A DNA stretch of 64,000 nt from Kribbella capetownensis. Its GTDB lineage: Bacteria > Actinomycetota > Actinomycetes > Propionibacteriales > Kribbellaceae. Below are positions 16,647-23,928 of the stretch, in pieces (the stretch's first letter is position 1; every line of letters starts with the position of its first letter). The position numbers were made by a program, and so were the translations under genes. Location: assembly GCF_004331485.1 (NCBI RefSeq), contig NZ_SJKD01000006.1, positions 310,001-374,000 of the forward strand. The letters run 5' to 3'. The notes below the pieces were generated by a model. That model ran no database searches and was not told where the DNA came from. It saw only the letters and a list, made by a program, of their open reading frames with translations.

Positions 16647-18250
16647 CCACCTTCCGAGAGCTCGGGGTGTTACCCGAGATCTGTGACGCGCTCGATCGCG
16701 TCAACATCGTCGAGCCGTTCCCGATCCAGGAAATGACTCTCCCGGTCGCCCTGATGGGCACTGACCTGATCGGTCAGGCCCGGACCGGCACCGGCAAGAC
16801 GCTGGGCTTCGGCATTCCGTTGCTGCAGCGCACCATCTCCCCCGGCGAGGCCGACTACGAGGAACTGGCCGCGCCCGGCAAGCCGCAGGCGCTGGTCGTC
16901 ACCCCGACCCGTGAGCTGACCATCCAGGTCGCCAAGGACCTCACGACCGCGTCCACCGTGCGTACGGTGCGGGTCCTGACCATCTACGGCGGAGTCGCGT
17001 ACGAGCCGCAGCTGGACGCACTGAAGAAGGGCGTCGACGTCGTCGTCGGTACGCCGGGACGCCTGCTGGACCTGGCGAACCGCGGCGTGCTCGACCTCGG
17101 CCACATCAAGGTTCTGGTGCTGGACGAGGCCGACGAGATGCTCGACCTCGGCTTCCTGCCCGACGTGGAACGCATTCTGCGCAAGACTCCCGAGCTGCGG
17201 CAGACGATGTTGTTCTCGGCAACGATGCCGTCGGCCGTGATTGCGCTGGCCCGCACCCACATGCGGCATCCGCTGAACATCCGGGCCGAGTCGCACGAGG
17301 ACACCGAGATGGTGCCGACGACCGCGCAGTTCGTCTACCGGGCGCACGACCTCGACAAGCCCGAGGTGGTGGCGCGGATCCTGCAGGCCGAGGACCGCGG
17401 CCGGGTGATGATCTTCTGCCGGACCAAGCGGGAGGCGTCCCGCCTCACCGACGACCTGCAGGACCGCGGGTTCAAGGCCGCCGCGATCCACGGTGACCTG
17501 AACCAGCAGGCCCGCGAGCGGGCGCTGACCCGGTTCCGGGGCGACAAGATCGACGTACTGATCTGCACCGACGTCGCTGCCCGCGGCATCGATGTCGAGG
17601 GCGTCACACACGTCATCAACAACACCTGCCCCGAGGACGAGAAGGCCTATATCCACCGGATCGGCCGGACCGGCCGCGCGGGTGCGAGCGGTATCGCGGT
17701 GACGTTCGTCGACTGGCCGGACCTGACCCGCTGGAAGACCATCAACAAGGCGCTCGACCTGCCGTACGACGAGCCGCAGGAGATCTACTCGACGTCGCCG
17801 GAGCTGTACCACGACCTGGGCATCCCGACCGATGCGAAGGGCCGGATCAAGCCGGCCCGGGAGCAGCGCGACGAGAAGCCGGCCCGGGAGCCGCGCCGCA
17901 GCGATGACCGCACCGAGGAAGGCGAGCGTCCGGCCCGGAAGCGGAACCGGACCCGCAAGCGCACTCGCTCCGGGCAGCCGCTCGAAGAGGGCGCCGACGT
18001 CACCACCAAGACCGAGGTCCCGCCCTCCACGGAAGCCGCGACGGAGGCCGCCGAGGCTCCGGCCGAGCGGAAGCCGCGCAAGCGGGCGCGCACTCGCAAG
18101 ACCGCGCAGAAGCCTGTCGAGAAGGCCGCTGAGACGGCTGCTGCCGAGCCTGCCCCGGCAGAGCCTGCCGCCGCTGCCGAGCCTGTGCAGAAGGCCGCAC
18201 CCGAGCCGGGCACGAGCCCGACCGTCCCGCTGTTCACCGCTCCGGAGTGA
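16643..18250 (+). CDS. DEAD-box RNA helicase (RhlE/Rv3211-like), probable CTG start
   Basis: A 535-residue ATP-dependent RNA helicase. The Q motif (TFRELGV...PFPIQEMT), ARTGTGKT (~46), VLDEADEM (~159), LFSATM (~190) and HRIGRTGRAG (~338) are intact. Residues beyond ~396 are a disordered tail of Arg/Lys-rich (RKRNRTRKRTRSG) then Ala/Pro/Glu-rich segments, typical of actinobacterial cold and ribosome-assembly helicases. The Phe 17 residues before the Q motif lies upstream of the first standard start (GTG 16667), and a stop at 16628 limits extension, so CTG 16643, 8 nt after GAGAGG, is the best start. Codon 10 is TTA, rare in such genomes. GTG 16667 is the alternative. Confidence 0.9.
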   Translation: MTTFRELGVLPEICDALDRVNIVEPFPIQEMTLPVALMGTDLIGQARTGTGKTLGFGIPLLQRTISPGEADYEELAAPGKPQALVVTPTRELTIQVAKDLTTASTVRTVRVLTIYGGVAYEPQLDALKKGVDVVVGTPGRLLDLANRGVLDLGHIKVLVLDEADEMLDLGFLPDVERILRKTPELRQTMLFSATMPSAVIALARTHMRHPLNIRAESHEDTEMVPTTAQFVYRAHDLDKPEVVARILQAEDRGRVMIFCRTKREASRLTDDLQDRGFKAAAIHGDLNQQARERALTRFRGDKIDVLICTDVAARGIDVEGVTHVINNTCPEDEKAYIHRIGRTGRAGASGIAVTFVDWPDLTRWKTINKALDLPYDEPQEIYSTSPELYHDLGIPTDAKGRIKPAREQRDEKPAREPRRSDDRTEEGERPARKRNRTRKRTRSGQPLEEGADVTTKTEVPPSTEAATEAAEAPAERKPRKRARTRKTAQKPVEKAAETAAAEPAPAEPAAAAEPVQKAAPEPGTSPTVPLFTAPE

Positions 18251-18296
18251 CCTGCCCGTCGCCCGACCGTGGCTGAACAGTGATCTCAGCCTGCAA

Positions 18297-18402
18297 CACC
18301 CAGCCTCTCGTGGACCGTCCTAGGGGCGTGTCTGGGGATCCCGCGCAGTAGGCGCGGGATCCCCAGACACGCCCTAGGTAACCACGAGAGAGGGGCTGGG
18401 TG
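18297..18402. repeat. 106-nt nested palindrome between helicase and lipoprotein genes
   Basis: Inner arms 18324-18346 and 18352-18374 are a perfect 23-bp inverted repeat around the loop AGTAG, and each is bounded by CCTAGG. Outer arms (18297-18313 and 18382-18402) also pair, with a 4-nt bulge. It lies 46 nt past the helicase stop and its right edge contains the AGAGGGG ribosome-binding site and start of the DUF4349 gene. It could be a terminator, a translation-controlling RNA hairpin, or a small non-autonomous insertion. Confidence 0.85.
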
Positions 18403-19332
18403 ATGAGGCGGATCAGGGGTGCCGTGGTCGCAGTGGCGGCGCTGGGGATCGTGTTGCTGGCCGGATGCGGGGGCAGCAGCAACGAAAACTCCGCTGGAGG
18501 GGTGTCCGGCCCCGCGCAGCGGCAGGACGGCGGCAGCGGCGCATCCGCGGGCGACAGCGGCAAAGTCGCGGAGGGTGCGTCCGGCAGCGGCGCGCCGAAG
18601 GCGTCGGGACAGCCGCAGGAGCAACCGAGCGTGACCCGGGCGATCATCAAGACCGGCTCGCTCACAGTCGAGGCCGACGACGTGAACGGCCAACGGCAGA
18701 AGGCGATCACCGTGGTCACCTCGCTGCGTGGCCAGGTCGCGTCCGAGGACACCGGCAGCAATGCCGACGGCAAGATCACCCAGGCGAACCTGGTGCTCAA
18801 GGTCCCGACCGCGTCGTACGAGACCGCGATCCAGCGTCTGTCCGACCTCGGCAAGCGGGTGCAGATCCACCAGGAGTCGGCTGACGTCACCGAGCAGGTG
18901 GTCGACGTGGAGAGCCGGATCAACTCCCAGCGCGCGAGCCTGGAGCGGATGCGCACCTTGCTCGCGAAGGCGAACACCATCGGCGAGATCGTCTCGGTCG
19001 AGACCGAACTGACCCGCCGTGAGGCCGACCTGGAGTCCCTGCTCGCCAAGCAGAAGAACCTCTCCCTCCAGACCGAGCTCGCCACGCTCACGCTGACCCT
19101 GACCGAGAAGGGCAAGCCTCCCGTCGCGGAGGATCCGGATCGCGGGTTCCTGGCCGGGCTGAAGGGCGGCTGGAGCGCGTTCGTCGCGACCTTCGCCGCA
19201 CTGGCGACCGCACTCGGCGCGGTTCTCCCGTTCCTGGTGCTGATCGCGCTGATCGGCGTACCGCTGTGGCGTAACCGGCACCGGCTGCGCCGTCAGCCTG
19301 CGCTTCCGCAGACTCCGGACGGCGGGCAGTAG
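18403..19332 (+). CDS. DUF4349 lipoprotein with C-terminal membrane anchor
   Basis: A 309-residue exported lipoprotein. The lipobox LLAGC places the acylated Cys at 22, followed by a Gly/Ser linker. The DUF4349 domain (about 85-225: IIKTGSLTVEADDVNGQ ... VVDVESRINSQRASLERMRTLL) contains a long coiled coil, and a hydrophobic helix (about 258-285) precedes a basic tail, so the C-terminus is probably anchored or cytoplasmic. ATG 18403 is better spaced from AGAGGGG than the overlapping GTG 18400. It converges on parA with a 1-bp gap. Function of DUF4349 is unknown; an envelope scaffold or sensor is possible. Confidence 0.85.
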   Translation: MRRIRGAVVAVAALGIVLLAGCGGSSNENSAGGVSGPAQRQDGGSGASAGDSGKVAEGASGSGAPKASGQPQEQPSVTRAIIKTGSLTVEADDVNGQRQKAITVVTSLRGQVASEDTGSNADGKITQANLVLKVPTASYETAIQRLSDLGKRVQIHQESADVTEQVVDVESRINSQRASLERMRTLLAKANTIGEIVSVETELTRREADLESLLAKQKNLSLQTELATLTLTLTEKGKPPVAEDPDRGFLAGLKGGWSAFVATFAALATALGAVLPFLVLIALIGVPLWRNRHRLRRQPALPQTPDGGQ

Positions 19333-19333
19333 C

Positions 19334-20083
19334 TCAGAGCAGCGCGCCGGCCAGAGCCCGGTAGGCCTTCGCACCGGGCGAGGCCGGCGCGGTGCTGAGC
19401 ACGGTCTCCCCGATCGCCGGCGCTTCCGCGAAGCGGATCGACTTCGGGATCGACGGCTCCAGCACCTCCAGCGAGTACGTGTCCGCGATCGTCTCCAGCA
19501 CCGCCCGGGCGTGGGTCGTCCGGCCGTCGTACAGCGTCGGCAGGACACCGAGCACGTGCAGGCCCGGGTTGGTCAGCCGCTGTACGTCGTGAATCGTGTC
19601 AAGTAGTTGCCCTACGCCACGATGCGCCAGAGTCTCGCACTGCAAGGGAATCAGGACCTCGGACGCCGCCGACAACCCGTTCACCGTCAGCAGGCCGAGG
19701 GTCGGCGGGCAGTCGACGATGATCCAGTCGTACGACGCCCGCAGCGGGCGCAAGGCGGTCCGGAGCATCTGCTCCGGGCTGGTCTCCTGCGCGATCCGCA
19801 CCTCGGCGGTGGCCAGCTCGATCGTGGCGGGGAGCAGGTCCGCTCCGTCCTCGAGCTTGACCAGCACGTCCCGCGCCTTCACGCCGCCGAGCAGTACCTG
19901 GTAGATCGACGTGTCCAGATCCTCGGGGTCGATGCCGACCGAGAAGGTCAGGCACGCCTGCGGGTCCAGATCCACGAGCAGCACCCGTTGACCCAGCTCC
20001 GTCAGGGCAGCGCCGAGCGTCGCGACGGTGGTCGTCTTGGCCACCCCGCCTTTCTGGTTGGCAACTGCCATGGTGCGAGGCAC
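19334..20083 (-). CDS. ParA/MinD family ATPase (Rv3213c-like)
   Basis: A 249-residue deviant-Walker ATPase. KGGVAKTTT (11-19) has the signature lysine, LLVDLDPQA gives the A' motif and WIIVDCPPTLG the Walker B. No ParB gene or parS-like site is adjacent, so it is an orphan ParA, perhaps for positioning another cargo. GTG 20083 gives a start that lines up with the known N-terminus of Rv3213c (M-x-R-x-x-AVANQKGG). Position next to the DEAD-box helicase is conserved in M. tuberculosis. Confidence 0.9.
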   Translation of the reverse strand: MPRTMAVANQKGGVAKTTTVATLGAALTELGQRVLLVDLDPQACLTFSVGIDPEDLDTSIYQVLLGGVKARDVLVKLEDGADLLPATIELATAEVRIAQETSPEQMLRTALRPLRASYDWIIVDCPPTLGLLTVNGLSAASEVLIPLQCETLAHRGVGQLLDTIHDVQRLTNPGLHVLGVLPTLYDGRTTHARAVLETIADTYSLEVLEPSIPKSIRFAEAPAIGETVLSTAPASPGAKAYRALAGALL

Positions 20084-20122
20084 CCGGCCATTGTGCCGTA
20101 CCGGCGACTACCCTCTTGACTT

Positions 20123-20992
20123 GTGAGTACGCCGCGCACGTTGACGCTGCCCGACGGGGTCCACCCCGCGACCCTTGAGACCGATCGAGGCTCCTTCGCC
20201 ACGCTCATGGCGGTGCCGAAGTACGGTACGCCGCTCGGGACCGCGCTGCTCGTGCCAGGGTGGACCGGCAGCAAGGAGGACTTCACTCCGCTGGTCGACC
20301 ACCTGTGCCGGTACGGATGGCGCACGGTGGCGGTCGACCAGCGCGGTCAGTACGAGACTCCCGGGCCCACCGAGCGGTCGGCGTACACGCTGGAGGAGTT
20401 CGGCGCCGATGTGGTGGCGATGAGCAAGGCGCTCGGCGGGTACAGCCAGTTGGTCGGGCATTCGTTCGGTGGACTGGTCGCGCGGGAGGCTGTGCTGACC
20501 GATCCGTCGGTGTTCTCGACCATCACGCTGCTGTGCACGGGTCCGGCGGCGTTCACGGACGAGCAGAAAGTGCAGGGACTGCAGATGCTCGCGTTCGGGC
20601 TGGACAACCTGCCGATCGAGCAGGTGTACGACCTGAAGCTGGAGCACGACAGCAAGGTGCCCGGGTACGTGCCACCGCCGGACGAGATCGCGGCGTTCCT
20701 CCGCAAGCGGTTCACCAGCAACAACCCGGCCGGCCTCGCCGAGATCACCCGACGCCTGATGGACTCCGAGGACAAGACCGACCGGCTGGCCAAGTCCGGC
20801 GTCCGCATCCAGGTCGCGTACGGCGCCTCCGACGACGGCTGGCCGATCACGGTCCAGGCCGACGTGGCGGAGCGGCTCGGCATTCAGGCCCAGATCATCC
20901 CGGACGCCGGCCACTCCCCTGCCATCGAACAACCCGCCGCGACCGCGCGGCTCCTGGTCGACTTCTTCCACGACCAGACCTTCATCGACTGA
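20123..20992 (+). CDS. Alpha/beta hydrolase
   Basis: A 289-residue alpha/beta-fold hydrolase with LLVPGWTGSKEDF as oxyanion loop, nucleophile Ser in GHSFGG (~112-117), likely Asp in GASDDGWP and His in DAGHSPAIEQP near the C-terminus. No export signal. GTG 20123 sits 39 bp from the divergent parA start. It converges on the sigma-factor partner gene with a 6-nt gap. The substrate is unknown. Confidence 0.86.
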   Translation: MSTPRTLTLPDGVHPATLETDRGSFATLMAVPKYGTPLGTALLVPGWTGSKEDFTPLVDHLCRYGWRTVAVDQRGQYETPGPTERSAYTLEEFGADVVAMSKALGGYSQLVGHSFGGLVAREAVLTDPSVFSTITLLCTGPAAFTDEQKVQGLQMLAFGLDNLPIEQVYDLKLEHDSKVPGYVPPPDEIAAFLRKRFTSNNPAGLAEITRRLMDSEDKTDRLAKSGVRIQVAYGASDDGWPITVQADVAERLGIQAQIIPDAGHSPAIEQPAATARLLVDFFHDQTFID

Positions 20993-20998
20993 CGCTGG

Positions 20999-22087
20999 TC
21001 AGGCGATTGGTTGCACCGCCGGCTTGACCGTGAGCAGGTTGAGCCCGACGGGCGTGAGCGCGGTCTTCACCGCCTCGGTGTAGACCAGGACCTCGACCTC
21101 GGCGCGGCCACCGCCCGGCGACGATGCCGAGGTGGTCTGGATGCCGAGCTCCTGCTTTGCCGTGAGGTTGGTCAGGGTCTGGTAGATCCGGTTGACGTCG
21201 CCGCGGCTGAGCAGGGCCCGGGACACGCAGAGGTTGCCGTCGAACACCTTGTCCAGGGAGGTCCGGAACGCGGCCGGGTCTCCGTGCGCGACGCCGACCT
21301 GCACGACGACCGGCTTGCTCCGGCCGTGGCCGGCCGGGTACTGGATGAGTGGCTCCGAGATCTGGGAGCTGTGCGCGTCGAGGAACGCCAGGACCGCGGG
21401 CGCGTTCAGGTTGTTCGGCTTCGACACCCAGCCGCCCTGCGGGGCTTTGCACGGCAGTGGCGGGATCTGAGTGGCGGGCGGCGCGACGTACGCCTTCTGC
21501 TCCTGGACGTCGATGGATCGGTTGCCCCAGATCCCGATCAGCGTCGCGGTCCCCCGGCGTACGTTCTTGATCGTCTTCGCGTCGCCGAGCCGGTCGAGGT
21601 CGACGCCCTTGAGCTTGACGGCGATGGTGGCCGGGCAGCTGGGTGCGGGCTCCTGACCGGGGGGATAACCGATCAGGTCGGTCGGGTGCGACGGGCAGAA
21701 CACAGGCTCCTGACCCGGTACGGCGATGACCTCGCCGCTGGCCTGGACCTTGTCACCGGCTCCGACCAGCAGCCTGTCGTTCACCGGATCCGGTTGGCCG
21801 GCGCCGGCCATCGGTGTCTGCTGGTTGCCTTGGGCAAAGGCTTGCTGGGTGTCATTGGTTGCGGGCGGGACGGCTGCCGGGTCCTGGCCGCCGTCCGGGA
21901 GGACGGTGAGCGCTGCGGCGGCGATCGCGGCGACGCTGGCGGCGGCCAGCGCCGGCACCCAGCGACGGGGACGGCGGCGACCGCCGAGAAGATGGTCCAA
22001 GTCTGGCTCGGGCGCCGACGGCTGGTCCGCGCGCCACCGCGCGCCGGCCCGCGTCAGCAGGTCGTCGACCTCGTCGGTCGGGTTCAT
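20999..22087 (-). CDS. Membrane-anchored extracytoplasmic protein coupled to SigE-family sigma factor
   Basis: A 362-residue protein with a ~40-residue cytoplasmic head (MNPTDEVDDLLTRAGARWRA), basic RRRPRR, one transmembrane helix (about 44-62) and a long extracytoplasmic part with several Cys (CPSHPTDLIG, SCPATIAVKL, LPCKAP, NLCVSR) that may form disulfides. The ATG overlaps the stop of the upstream sigma gene (ATGA), so the two are translated together. Topology and coupling suggest an anti-sigma-like partner, but no ZAS zinc motif is visible. No family was recognised with certainty. Confidence 0.75.
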   Translation of the reverse strand: MNPTDEVDDLLTRAGARWRADQPSAPEPDLDHLLGGRRRPRRWVPALAAASVAAIAAAALTVLPDGGQDPAAVPPATNDTQQAFAQGNQQTPMAGAGQPDPVNDRLLVGAGDKVQASGEVIAVPGQEPVFCPSHPTDLIGYPPGQEPAPSCPATIAVKLKGVDLDRLGDAKTIKNVRRGTATLIGIWGNRSIDVQEQKAYVAPPATQIPPLPCKAPQGGWVSKPNNLNAPAVLAFLDAHSSQISEPLIQYPAGHGRSKPVVVQVGVAHGDPAAFRTSLDKVFDGNLCVSRALLSRGDVNRIYQTLTNLTAKQELGIQTTSASSPGGGRAEVEVLVYTEAVKTALTPVGLNLLTVKPAVQPIA

Positions 22088-22599
22088 TCGCTGACCTCCA
22101 GCAGGGTGCGCAGGCGAGCCCGCGCATCGGACAGGGTGGACTTGACGGTGCCTTCGGAACAGCCCATCACCGCGGCCGTGTCGGCGATCGACAGGTCGGC
22201 GAAGTAGTAGCAGTCCACCGCGAGGCGCTGTCTTGCCGACAACGAGGTGAGCGCGTGATCCACGTCCATCCGGGCGTCCAGATCCGGCCGCGACACGGGC
22301 CGGTCGTGCTCGTCGAACTCCCCGGCCGGCCGCAACCGCCGCGCGGCCTTCCGGGCCTGGTCCGCGGTGATCGCGAGCAGCCACGCCGACGGCGTACCCC
22401 GGCTCGCGTCGTACTGACTCCGCTTGGCCCACGCCCGCGCCAGTGCGTCCTGCACGATGTCGTCCCGGTCAGCCCCCACCGCGAGCCGCCCCGCCAGCCG
22501 GGCCATCGCGGGCAGATGCGGGCGCACCCACTCGACGAACCCAGCCCCGTCCGCCGGCGGACCCACCACCACAGCAGGCTCATCCGTCATCGTCGGCAT
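22084..22599 (-). CDS. SigE-family ECF RNA polymerase sigma factor
   Basis: A 171-residue ECF sigma factor. Region 2 includes DRDDIVQDALARAWAKRSQYD and region 4 has LSARQRLAVDCYYFADLSIADTAAVMGCSEGTVKSTLSDARARLR, the second recognition helix being well formed. SigE-family (ECF41/42-like actinobacterial) members regulate stress or envelope genes. Start is uncertain: methionines 24 or 33 nt into the longest frame are possible and the first (22599) is used. Overlaps by 4 bp with the membrane-anchored partner. Interval 22600-22789 holds divergent promoters. Confidence 0.88.
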   Translation of the reverse strand: MPTMTDEPAVVVGPPADGAGFVEWVRPHLPAMARLAGRLAVGADRDDIVQDALARAWAKRSQYDASRGTPSAWLLAITADQARKAARRLRPAGEFDEHDRPVSRPDLDARMDVDHALTSLSARQRLAVDCYYFADLSIADTAAVMGCSEGTVKSTLSDARARLRTLLEVSE

Positions 22600-22704
22600 A
22601 CCCTGTCTACCCCCGAATCCCACTTCCGGTTGGGTCCCTACCCGCAGTTCAACGACCCCACCACCCCCAAGTCACACCCCACCCCACTTCGTAACCTCCC
22701 CGAG

Positions 22705-22713
22705 TTATCCACA
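22705..22713 (+). other. Isolated DnaA-box sequence TTATCCACA
   Basis: An exact DnaA consensus in the divergent intergenic interval between the sigma gene and the RelA/SpoT-domain gene. A second exact box (TTGTCCACA) lies at 34317-34325. Single boxes do not make an origin, but could titrate DnaA or regulate flanking promoters. Confidence 0.35.
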
Positions 22714-22789
22714 AATCCCCGAATCCGCCCCATGACCGGTCGGCGAGTCACTACGGTCGGAGGGACGACGAGCAGAATCTGGGGAAGAG

Positions 22790-23614
22790 ATGACGATCAG
22801 TTTGGGTGAGCTTCCGGAGCCCGCTGAATTGCACGCCTGGCTGAACGCACGGCGTCGTCTCGACTGGGATGAACGGATCCCGACCAAGGCACAGATCGCG
22901 GGAGAGTACGGCGTGGACGCGACCGTACGGAGTCTGACCTTGCTGACTGAGGCGGCACGAGTCGAGCAGGAGATCACGGAGGATCTGACCGCGTCGATCG
23001 GGCCTGATACGTCGGCGTACCAGTTGGAGAGCCGGTTGAAGTCGCCGCAGTCTCTGACCCGCAAGATCTTCATCCGCACCGGCACGGATTTCGATCAGCT
23101 ACCGCTCGATGACGTCGTCCGATACACAATCCTGGCCCCTGAACCTGACGATCTGGTCCGGACAGCGATCGACGCCTGCGATTCGCTCGCCGATCGGGGC
23201 TGGGAGATGAGCGGCGCGATCCACTCGTATGCCGACGGAAGCAGATACAAGGGACTGCATCTGTTCCTGTACAGCCAAGCCGTGCGCGTCGAGGTGCAGG
23301 TGCATTCGCGTGAGTCGATCGACGTGAAGACCCGGACGACCCCGCTCTATGTGGTGGAACGAGACCACGGGCAACCGCGAGAGAAGCGCACACGAGCACG
23401 CAACGAGGCCGTCGCCTTGTCGGGGCAGATGCGCCAACCGGCTGGGATCGATGACCTGAAGACCCTCGGCGGCGTACCGGTCGTGCTCCGCTTCTACGGT
23501 AGGAGAAGCAACCAAGCATCCGGACGCGAGGAGGGCGATGCCTCGTCGCAGGCCCAGCAGAGCGCCGCGCAGCGATTGGCAAAACGGACGTCGACGAAGG
23601 AGAGGTCGCTATGA
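22790..23614 (+). CDS. RelA/SpoT-domain nucleotidyltransferase-like protein (small alarmone synthetase or toxSAS candidate)
   Basis: A 274-residue protein whose central part (about 60-185) matches the RelA/SpoT synthetase fold: RLKSPQSLTRK near 82 (ATP loop R.K...S...K), DDVVRY near 108 (Mg-binding Asp), YKGLH near 153 (GDP-stacking Tyr) and EVQVHS near 168 (catalytic Glu). There is no HD hydrolase, TGS or ACT domain, so hydrolysis is absent. The last ~50 residues are hydrophilic and Ser/Gln/Arg-rich. Its stop overlaps the start of a small gene (ATGA). It could make (p)ppGpp or ppApp, or pyrophosphorylate tRNA like toxSAS toxins, with the small protein as antitoxin. The fold is fairly sure, the toxin role is inference. 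Confidence 0.75.
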   Translation: MTISLGELPEPAELHAWLNARRRLDWDERIPTKAQIAGEYGVDATVRSLTLLTEAARVEQEITEDLTASIGPDTSAYQLESRLKSPQSLTRKIFIRTGTDFDQLPLDDVVRYTILAPEPDDLVRTAIDACDSLADRGWEMSGAIHSYADGSRYKGLHLFLYSQAVRVEVQVHSRESIDVKTRTTPLYVVERDHGQPREKRTRARNEAVALSGQMRQPAGIDDLKTLGGVPVVLRFYGRRSNQASGREEGDASSQAQQSAAQRLAKRTSTKERSL

Positions 23615-23925
23615 CTCGGTTGTTGTTGGTCAAGCAGGGAGAGCGGCGGGTTTGGGTGGCTGCGTTGGTGGATGAGGACGTCTGGACCTATGTCGGGAAC
23701 ACCGGGAAGTTTCATCGGAACGAGGGGGTTCGAGACGACTACTTCGGGGGGAACGAGGCGGAGTACGGCGAAGTCGGGATCGCCGAAGCGAGGCGGTTGA
23801 TGGCAGACGGCGTTGGGACTGTCGACGAGGGGCGGCTTGCCGATTCGCTTGCGCGGTGGCGGCAGGATGCGGATGCGATGGACCCCGAGGTGGTGTTCGC
23901 GTCGATGGTGGCTGACCTGGCGTGA
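23611..23925 (+). CDS. Small unknown protein coupled to the RelA/SpoT-domain gene
   Basis: A 104-residue acidic protein of no recognised family. It has a beta-rich start (TRLLLVKQGERRVWVAALV), several aromatic residues (WTYVGNTGKFHRN, DDYFGG) and a helical C-terminal half (LADSLARWRQDADAMD). ATG 23611 overlaps the preceding stop and AAGGAGAGG in the 3' end of the upstream gene is a strong ribosome-binding site, so both are made together. TTG and third-position T or A codons are more frequent than in neighbouring core genes. Position and size fit a cognate antitoxin, which is inference. Confidence 0.65.
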   Translation: MTRLLLVKQGERRVWVAALVDEDVWTYVGNTGKFHRNEGVRDDYFGGNEAEYGEVGIAEARRLMADGVGTVDEGRLADSLARWRQDADAMDPEVVFASMVADLA

Positions 23926-23928
23926 GGG

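Noticed and set aside
19334..20083. Chromosome partition locus
   Set aside because: There is no parB partner and no parS-like palindrome near this ParA; neighbours match the orphan Rv3213c context.
20999..22432. 477-codon version of the sigma-factor partner
   Set aside because: The extra N-terminal part is the sigma gene in another frame; the ATGA overlap at 22084-22087 marks the true start.
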